Shown here one piece after another: positions 61,701-64,000 of a DNA stretch of 64,000 bases. Numbering within the stretch: position 1 is the first letter of the stretch; each line of letters starts with the position of its first letter. The stretch spans positions 19,083,718 to 19,147,717 of the forward strand of contig NC_072456.1 in NCBI RefSeq assembly GCF_027596085.1, in the 5' to 3' direction. A program made the translations under genes and the position numbers. Source of the DNA: Anoplopoma fimbria (Eukaryota > Chordata > Actinopteri > Perciformes > Anoplopomatidae). Below the pieces are notes generated by a model. The model saw only the letters and a program-made list of their open reading frames with translations, did no database searches and was not told the DNA's origin.

Positions 61701-62291
61701 GAATTTAACTCGTGATAATGCCATTTTGAAAATAACTCACCCTTGCAGCGAACCGTCCTGGAGGATTTCTTCTTGGGTGGATCCATGACAGAGTCCAGGA
61801 GAACCCCTGTCCCTGGAGCTGCCTCTAGACGGTTTTCTATATGCCGCAACTAAAGAGGAAGAATACATGTCAGACTCCTTGGGTTATGTGATGATGAAAG
61901 GGAATCATGATTAGCTGTTGCAGGCTGTATTTCTTAACTTTTCTAAAATGGAAAATATTTTTGAGTAGTTGACAAACAAAGTCATTCAGCAGAAAACTGC
62001 TCCAGGTGTACTTACAGCAGCTTTGGACTGAGACAAACTTTTCCATGCAGTTGTAAGCTCTGACAAAAAGAAAGAGGTTAAAAATCCATTTGTTAGGTGA
62101 CAGAGAACCTCTTGCTATGTAAACGACTCATATGACATGTCTAAATAATGCATTTCAAATAAAGTGCTCGTGAGAACTATATAACAATACAACTGAACCT
62201 AAATCTTGTCCTCACCTGTGCCAATATTGTGATCTGTAAGCTGCTTTGCAGAGCTTTTCAGAGACGCCTCAGTCCTCCTGCTGCTCCTCAT
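35671..62291 (-). CDS. cep350: cep350, centrosomal protein 350 (whole coding span, 36 coding exons)
   Basis: A very large scaffold of the centrosome and centrioles. In vertebrates CEP350 recruits FOP/CEP43 and CEP19, anchors microtubules, stabilises centrioles and supports cilium formation. The 36 exons join in phase to 9282 nt, 3093 residues, against about 3100 in human. It starts MRSSRRTEASLK, close to the family N-terminus. Along the protein: Ser/Pro-rich low complexity, coiled-coil stretches (about 190-260, 630-710, 1330-1480, 1700-1830, 1884-1935, 2078-2145), one CAP-Gly domain at about 2476-2546, and a strongly conserved C-terminus (QKTDWQKMLKFGKKKRDRVD, then EEEAQWVNYDEDEL). Introns are mostly short, unlike qsox1. 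The 5' non-coding exon(s) lie upstream of 62304 and were not located. No disruption was found; identity is very secure. Confidence 0.97.
35842..36541 (-). other. cep350: cep350 intron before the last exon
   Basis: 700 nt, AT-rich; nothing recognised. Confidence 0.85.
36542..36664 (-). CDS. cep350: cep350 coding exon 35
   Basis: Residues 2997-3037: EFISAEVLKLYGL, then QKTDWQKMLKFGKKKRDRVD. Near-invariant family block. Acceptor GTGTCCCAG and donor TCTG|GTAGGT. Confidence 0.97.
36665..36994 (-). other. cep350: cep350 intron between coding exons 34 and 35
   Basis: 330 nt, AT-rich; nothing recognised. Confidence 0.85.
36995..37141 (-). CDS. cep350: cep350 coding exon 34
   Basis: Residues 2948-2996: AVYDLTWEMLQEIYTEDPNA, then QWVKPRRVKSSSFHRVK. 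Conserved. Acceptor ACTCCCCAG and donor TCCAG|GTACAC. Confidence 0.96.
37142..37737 (-). other. cep350: cep350 intron between coding exons 33 and 34
   Basis: 596 nt; no repeat or exon recognised. Confidence 0.85.
37738..38226 (-). CDS. cep350: cep350 coding exon 33
   Basis: Residues 2785-2947: GASGQEELAKRLAELELSRE, GDDQDWFDEDFGLSS, then a Pro-rich linker and VPHSATEVEKMVHAATREIW. Highly conserved C-terminal region. Acceptor TCACAACAG and donor GAAAG|GTGAAA. Confidence 0.96.
38227..38677 (-). other. cep350: cep350 intron between coding exons 32 and 33
   Basis: 451 nt; nothing recognised. Confidence 0.85.
38678..40446 (-). CDS. cep350: cep350 coding exon 32 (contains the CAP-Gly domain)
   Basis: 1769 nt, residues 2195-2784. 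A long acidic, Ser-rich region, then the CAP-Gly domain at about 2476-2546 (FNIADRVLVGGVQPG, FANGFWAGVELD, YFECDESHGIFAPP), then an acidic tail with a helix (LLNNFMNDTLAQFAEIKKAK) and the end motif EELSSPELCKRP. Acceptor TTGTAACAG and donor CCG|GTGAGT. Confidence 0.96.
40545..40600 (-). CDS. cep350: cep350 coding exon 31
   Basis: 56 nt, residues 2176-2194: SSETSQVSQRTQSDALLDL. Identified by splice sites (TTTCTCAG; CTCA|GTGAGT) and by being the only link in phase between exons 30 and 32. Confidence 0.82.
40694..40827 (-). CDS. cep350: cep350 coding exon 30
   Basis: Residues 2132-2175: SYNNFIEKTKAELNKEPDS, which continues the coil as in other vertebrates, then a polar tail. Acceptor TTCCTTTCAG and donor CACAG|GTACCA. 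Confidence 0.94.
41001..41161 (-). CDS. cep350: cep350 coding exon 29
   Basis: Residues 2078-2131: DQSDIESRIKALKEELRKRK, QLKKEQKKRNKERLKAQEAS, LLKQLE. A strongly conserved coiled coil. Acceptor TTCCCTTCAG and donor GGAG|GTAAAT. Confidence 0.97.
41162..41663 (-). other. cep350: cep350 intron between coding exons 28 and 29
   Basis: 502 nt; nothing recognised. Confidence 0.85.
41664..41805 (-). CDS. cep350: cep350 coding exon 28
   Basis: Residues 2031-2077, Ser/Pro-rich linker (SPLKGSHSPAASPSEGSS). Placed by phase and splice sites. Acceptor TTTCTCCAG and donor GGCTG|GTGAGT. Confidence 0.85.
42165..42364 (-). CDS. cep350: cep350 coding exon 27
   Basis: Residues 1964-2030, polar and acidic. Separated from exon 26 by a 93-nt intron that is open in frame. 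Acceptor ACACGTTTCAG and donor GACAA|GTACGC. Confidence 0.88.
42458..42696 (-). CDS. cep350: cep350 coding exon 26
   Basis: Residues 1884-1963: KFLTKREQQLMQRRHHAEEL, then QWKQRLDQEEAEVRRMEKEA, a conserved coiled coil. Acceptor CTCCCCAG and donor AAAG|GTGAAG. Confidence 0.95.
42697..45996 (-). other. cep350: cep350 largest intron (between coding exons 25 and 26)
   Basis: 3.3 kb without long microsatellites. A block at about 45240-45420 has denser G+C and open frames on both strands but no recognised homology. No in-phase exon was found. Confidence 0.75.
45997..46157 (-). CDS. cep350: cep350 coding exon 25
   Basis: Residues 1831-1883, ending GSETSSIMQKLKKMRSHMDE, a strong family motif. The donor GAAAA|GTAAAT is weaker than most but is the only one in phase. 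A 39-base T run and a CTAATAC branch-point-like site precede its acceptor. Confidence 0.94.
46194..46202 (-). promoter_or_regulatory. cep350: candidate splice branch point CACTAATAC
   Basis: Matches the yUnAy branch-point consensus about 40 nt before the exon at 46157 and directly after the T39 run in transcript sense. Confidence 0.45.
46203..46241. repeat. poly(A)39 homopolymer (T39 in cep350 sense)
   Basis: Uninterrupted run of 39 A on the plus strand, about 46-84 nt upstream of the acceptor of cep350 coding exon 25. Confidence 0.95.
46513..46662 (-). CDS. cep350: cep350 coding exon 24
   Basis: Residues 1781-1830, coiled coil: AEIKRLQEANKAARKERQLL, then QQEEIERMRNSTFRLKERL. Acceptor TGCCCAG and donor CCACCT|GTGAGT. 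Confidence 0.96.
46779..47057 (-). CDS. cep350: cep350 coding exon 23
   Basis: Residues 1688-1780: MAFSGGQDSFSQFTMDMVRQ, ELAWLEHQKKRLRDKGEDDK, MPPIRKKQRGLL. Among the most conserved helical stretches of the protein. Acceptor TCTCCCGCAG and donor GAACAG|GTACAT. Confidence 0.97.
47335..47549 (-). CDS. cep350: cep350 coding exon 22
   Basis: Residues 1616-1687: YSLKFDESMTEDEIEERSFR, then LLPSEAHRRGTMEKK. A hallmark conserved block of CEP350. Acceptor TGGCTCTGTAG and donor AAAG|GTGAGA. Confidence 0.96.
47760..47968 (-). CDS. cep350: cep350 coding exon 21
   Basis: Residues 1546-1615, charged and polar; ends DSIPSALDEK. Acceptor CTCTTTCCCAG and donor AAAG|GTATTG. Confidence 0.88.
48072..48179 (-). 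CDS. cep350: cep350 coding exon 20
   Basis: Residues 1510-1545, Ser-rich (SSLNSLSHSDSLSFRRP). Acceptor TTCTCTTACAG and donor CTCAG|GTACAA. Confidence 0.88.
48258..48391 (-). CDS. cep350: cep350 coding exon 19
   Basis: Residues 1466-1509: MAELARSQITGALV, then an acidic, polar linker. Acceptor TCTGTCAG and donor GACAG|GTGAAC. Confidence 0.9.
48566..48706 (-). CDS. cep350: cep350 coding exon 18
   Basis: Residues 1419-1465, continuing the coiled coil (LEGLQEATTKMMTQQAEAAR, then YTADTARHIKE). Acceptor TTTTGTCCAG and donor GAG|GTTAGC. Confidence 0.94.
48833..48943 (-). CDS. cep350: cep350 coding exon 17
   Basis: Residues 1382-1418, coiled coil: RDLYELKIKAEREALETQLQ, then LEENRQRVAR. Acceptor CCCTGCAG and donor CCAGG|GTACAA. 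Confidence 0.94.
48944..49407 (-). other. cep350: cep350 intron between coding exons 16 and 17
   Basis: 464 nt, AT-rich; nothing recognised. Confidence 0.85.
49408..49571 (-). CDS. cep350: cep350 coding exon 16
   Basis: Residues 1327-1381: MAAELHYLESIEESVRQLGD, then SMAQQESVSLAQMLK, a well conserved helical block. Donor AAG|GTGAAA is chosen over reading on, which would end at a stop near 49327. Confidence 0.95.
49719..49909 (-). CDS. cep350: cep350 coding exon 15
   Basis: Residues 1263-1326, Pro/Ser-rich repeats (GSPSGSPYPGSPPEADSPSE). Acceptor ATTTGTAG and donor CACAG|GTAGAT; phase matches both neighbours. Confidence 0.86.
49910..51521 (-). other. cep350: cep350 intron between coding exons 14 and 15
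   Basis: 1.6 kb. No repeat recognised. The flanking exon phases agree without an intervening exon. Confidence 0.8.
51522..51708 (-). CDS. cep350: cep350 coding exon 14
   Basis: Residues 1201-1262, Ser-rich and polar. Placed by splice sites and phase rather than by strong similarity. Acceptor TCCTCTGCAG and donor AAAG|GTAACT. Confidence 0.85.
51852..52021 (-). CDS. cep350: cep350 coding exon 13
   Basis: Residues 1144-1200: SVNSHFEELMRRSPYDKS, then a His/Ser/Pro-rich low-complexity stretch. Acceptor CACTGTCAG and donor AAGAG|GTGAGA. Confidence 0.9.
52022..52325 (-). other. cep350: cep350 intron between coding exons 12 and 13
   Basis: 304 nt, with a T-rich stretch on the plus strand near 52306-52321. 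Confidence 0.85.
52326..52467 (-). CDS. cep350: cep350 coding exon 12
   Basis: Residues 1097-1143, Ser/Gly-rich with the acidic motif AAVYEDDFVSSHSS. Acceptor TGTCCCGCAG and donor CGCAG|GTAAGA. Confidence 0.9.
52669..53690 (-). CDS. cep350: cep350 coding exon 11
   Basis: Residues 756-1096. Contains KMSRIEALKATAASLSNRIE and EARKLAGEGINYG, a conserved helical motif, then a long polar, mostly disordered region. Acceptor CCCACTACAG and donor TTACAG|GTTAGT. Confidence 0.95.
53691..55738 (-). other. cep350: cep350 intron between coding exons 10 and 11
   Basis: 2 kb. Begins GTAC plus CA repeat (55652-55736). The middle is AT-rich, and around 53990-54150 may hold an old repeat. No exon in phase was found. 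Confidence 0.8.
55652..55736. repeat. (GT)n microsatellite abutting a cep350 donor
   Basis: About 42 units; the only long dinucleotide tract found in cep350. It starts immediately after the donor of coding exon 10. Confidence 0.95.
55739..55857 (-). CDS. cep350: cep350 coding exon 10
   Basis: Residues 717-755: RPMYQPSGESDKENKRLEAP, then DQPPPPLS. Donor TCCAG|GTACAC is followed at once by a CA repeat of about 85 nt. Confidence 0.92.
56014..56741 (-). CDS. cep350: cep350 coding exon 9
   Basis: Residues 474-716. Ser/Arg-rich N-terminal half, the helix LLSADIQGILDDLQLE, then a long charged coiled coil around RQYISRQQEERKRCRAEEKR. Acceptor GTCCACCAG and donor CAAATG|GTATTG. Ends in phase 0. Confidence 0.94.
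56742..57959 (-). other. cep350: cep350 intron between coding exons 8 and 9
   Basis: 1.2 kb; no repeat or exon recognised. Confidence 0.82.
57960..58079 (-). CDS. cep350: cep350 coding exon 8
   Basis: Residues 434-473: VISPASWREGQKLVKMVLGP, a conserved CEP350 motif, followed by a charged linker. Acceptor TGTCTTTGTAG and donor AACAG|GTGGGA. Confidence 0.95.
58080..59270 (-). other. cep350: cep350 intron between coding exons 7 and 8
   Basis: 1.2 kb; no repeat or exon recognised. Confidence 0.82.
59271..59399 (-). CDS. cep350: cep350 coding exon 7
   Basis: Residues 391-433, very basic: RSRNQQQREQRADRSKERR, then PIRKVHRAAPSSDLNAKP. Acceptor TGTGCACAG and donor ACCAG|GTAAAA. Confidence 0.92.
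59680..59793 (-). CDS. cep350: cep350 coding exon 6
   Basis: Residues 353-390: TKIRTPDGRVWKEEEFHNLS, then REIYRDLSRQFA. A highly conserved block of the family. Acceptor TACTCCCAG and donor GCTG|GTAAGC. Confidence 0.95.
59967..60628 (-). CDS. cep350: cep350 coding exon 5
   Basis: Residues 132-352. Pro/Ser-rich N-terminal part, then a charged coiled-coil segment (LEKLKERIRRQRQHLEEAAE) and a linker ending APPAPIYK. Acceptor TTTGTGTTCAG and donor CAAAG|GTACTA. Confidence 0.94.
60629..61489 (-). other. cep350: cep350 intron between coding exons 4 and 5
   Basis: 861 nt, AT-rich; nothing recognised. Confidence 0.82.
61490..61655 (-). CDS. cep350: cep350 coding exon 4
   Basis: Residues 77-131. A basic Ser-rich stretch ending VEFREPLASYR, which is conserved in CEP350. 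Donor TACAG|GTACAA. Confidence 0.93.
61741..61849 (-). CDS. cep350: cep350 coding exon 3
   Basis: Residues 41-76: LRHIENRLEAAPG, then LLDSVMDPPKKKSSR. Strong family match. Acceptor CCTCTTTAG and donor AAGG|GTGAGT. Confidence 0.94.
62016..62059 (-). CDS. cep350: cep350 coding exon 2
   Basis: 44 nt, residues 26-40, ELTTAWKSLSQSKAA, which matches the vertebrate N-terminal motif. Acceptor TTTTTGTCAG and donor GCT|GTAAGT. Confidence 0.93.
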
Positions 62292-62304
62292 CTCTCACAT
62301 TCAC
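62216..62304 (-). CDS. cep350: cep350 exon with start codon (CDS 62216-62291)
   Basis: Acceptor TTGGCTTCAG opens the exon at 62304; 13 nt of leader precede ATG at 62289-62291. Encodes residues 1-25 (MRSSRRTEASLK, then QLTDHNIGT). Donor CACAG|GTGAGG. A start-stop ATGTGA sits in the leader. Confidence 0.93.
62295..62300 (-). promoter_or_regulatory. cep350: start-stop AUG-UGA in the cep350 leader
   Basis: ATGTGA is followed by GAG and then the main ATG, so the upstream AUG is in frame and closed at once by UGA. It is in the same exon as the start codon and so is in any mRNA that uses this acceptor. Confidence 0.7.
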
Positions 62305-63039
62305 CTGAAGCCAAGGCAGAGGCAAAATATGAAAATACAATACTGAGCGAAGGTAAATGGGACATAAATCAACTCTTATAATGAATAAAATATACACAGT
62401 CTGAAAACAAAAAACAGTTACAATCCAGCAATCAGGCAGATAAAACTAAAAAATGTTGACTGAAACCAAAACAAGGAGTAGCATACAGAAACAAAATACA
62501 TCAATCACTTTCAGAAAAGAAAATGACTGACAGAAACAAGCCTTAGCGACACCTGTCTAGATCAGGAGCTGTTAACAATGCCAAGCTGTGAACAAAAATG
62601 TTAAATACATACTATGTGTCCTGTGTAGCCTTATTAGTTCCTAGTGTAACACATCTAACTACTATGACAGCTAAATGGCAGCTTGCCATTTAAAACCGGT
62701 TCTACCACAGCACATTCCTCTAAAGGATTCCATGTTGAAGGTAAGCAGTCCCAAAGTTAGTCACATGTTAGCCATAAGATGTTTACTCAAAGCACTTGTC
62801 AAGCTGGAGTACAGGTGTCCGGCCCTACGTAAATAATACTCTCATAAAGTCAATAACAAAATCATATTTAACCGTTTTCTTTTCTTTTCCTCATACTAAA
62901 GTCTTTTGCCACTTTAATCAGTTAACTGTACCATGGATTACTAAGCAAAACTAGCATTTTTCCTTGGCTCATGGGTGTTTGCACAGCGCTTTGAGTCATA
63001 AGCAGTTCTTCAGAAGTCATGCCTTATAGACATGACAAT

Positions 63040-63066
63040 CACGTGACACCGCCCCGAGGCGATCCC
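63040..63066 (-). promoter_or_regulatory. cep350: candidate cep350 promoter element (E-box plus GC box)
   Basis: CACGTG followed within a few bases by CCGCCCC on the plus strand, in otherwise AT-rich DNA. The spacing resembles USF/Sp1-type promoters. Inference only. Confidence 0.25.
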
Positions 63067-63342
63067 GACAGAGCTAACAGGAAGAACATAAACTATGTCT
63101 CTACATTAACAGATTGTCTTCAAAACAGTGATGACCGTGAACTCCAATGAACAGTGTGATTACGTCTTTCCTGTTAGCAGCTAAAACTATATACCGTTAA
63201 TGTGTAAACGGTAGTAAAGTCATACATACTAATGTTTAAGTGTGTCTTCTGTCTCTGGTTTATGCTCTTAGAGGCTTGTTTAATAAAGGAGATGCACTTA
63301 TGACTTCTGGTGACTAGTAGTTCTCTTGAATACCTATGTTGA

Positions 63343-63397
63343 ATACACTTATTGTAAGTCGCTTTGGATAAAAGCGTCTGCTAAATGTGATGTAATG
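63343..63397. repeat. common teleost repeat tail
   Basis: Contains TTGTAAGTCGCTTTGGATAA and AAGCGTCTGCTAAATG, a sequence I recognise as scattered in very large numbers through teleost genomes. The exact family name is not certain. Confidence 0.65.
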
Positions 63398-64000
63398 TCC
63401 TCTTGCCTATGGAGATAAGCTGACGTTAGCTACTTTTGGCAAAAGTTGTGAAAAGTGCACACTCCAGCATTCAATGACAAACCTCTCTCGAAGCTCATTT
63501 CACAACGAATAGTTAAAGTTTACGTTTGTGAGAGGAACCTCCTAACACCCATTTACCCAAGAGTCTAAAGTCACAAGCTTGATCAGGGACTTCAGCCCGG
63601 TACACCGGTCCTGTACTGCTGTCGGAGTGCATCCATGCAAATCAGACATTTAGAGCTCATAAAGCTCGTTTACAAAGTCCTTTGAAATTGAGAAGTCAGT
63701 CAGTGTAAGAATAAACCATGTCGGGGTGAACTTTAGGGTGAATAAAACACAAACTCCCCAGCTGGAGAGTTTGTGATTTCCACTAAAACGAACCAAAACT
63801 GTGTGAAATCAAAGATGGCCTTATCTCCTTCTTCTCTTGCAGACTGACGTGTTGCTCTGCAGTATCGGCTCAGTGCTGCAACCTATGGGTGCACACAACA
63901 CTACAAAAACACACATGTAGGGACTGGGACTGTTGCAATATAGCTTCCGACCACCAATGTCATTACTGTGCAAAAGACTGGTCGGCAATACTCAGAGAAG

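Larger units (their letters stand above)
62305..64000 (-). other. cep350: cep350 first intron, 5' non-coding exon(s) and upstream region
   Basis: An acceptor at 62305-62306 shows that at least one non-coding 5' exon lies here. I could not place it. No CpG island is obvious; the most promoter-like element is at 63040-63066. A teleost repeat tail occupies 63343-63397. Confidence 0.6.

Overview
The window is vertebrate nuclear DNA, almost certainly from a ray-finned (teleost, probably percomorph) fish. The genes are split into many short exons with canonical GT-AG junctions. The non-coding DNA is full of very long CA/GT dinucleotide tracts and short repeats typical of teleosts, and every exon reads as a vertebrate protein. 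Nothing bacterial, viral or CRISPR-like was seen.

Two complete protein-coding genes fill most of the window, both on the minus strand and head to tail. cep350 (centrosomal protein 350) runs from its ATG at 62291 to its stop at 35671. I traced 36 coding exons with consistent phase throughout, giving a 3093-residue protein, close to the human length of about 3100. It is a centrosome/centriole scaffold with coiled-coil segments and one CAP-Gly domain. qsox1 (quiescin sulfhydryl oxidase 1) runs from its ATG at 30403 to its stop at 5265. It has 13 coding exons and 808 residues: signal peptide, thioredoxin domain with CGHC, second thioredoxin-like domain, helical spacer, Erv/FAD domain with CRAC, a CPAC motif, an acidic stalk and a C-terminal membrane anchor. 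The same gene pair is adjacent in human 1q25, so this is conserved microsynteny. The products act in different compartments (centrosome; Golgi and extracellular space), and nothing in the sequence suggests a shared pathway.

Layout: 1-4050 is intergenic DNA downstream of qsox1. 4054-5264 is the probable qsox1 3' UTR. 5265-30403 is qsox1, with long introns rich in microsatellites and repeats. 30404-35670 is the spacer between the genes, holding the qsox1 promoter, a recent local duplication (A-B-A'-U-B') and the cep350 3' UTR. 35671-62304 is cep350, with mostly short introns and few microsatellites. 62305-64000 is the cep350 upstream region, with a teleost repeat tail and a possible promoter element.

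No new enzymatic or defence system was found. The points most worth checking are structural: three splice donors that run directly into CA repeats; complementary GU and CA tracts flanking qsox1 exons 9-10, which could favour back-splicing; the A-B-A'-U-B' duplication upstream of qsox1; a start-stop AUG just before the cep350 start codon; an in-frame 93-nt cep350 intron; and a sense SINE carrying AATAAA in qsox1 intron 8. Exon boundaries were read by eye from splice consensus, phase and recalled family sequence; no alignment was run.
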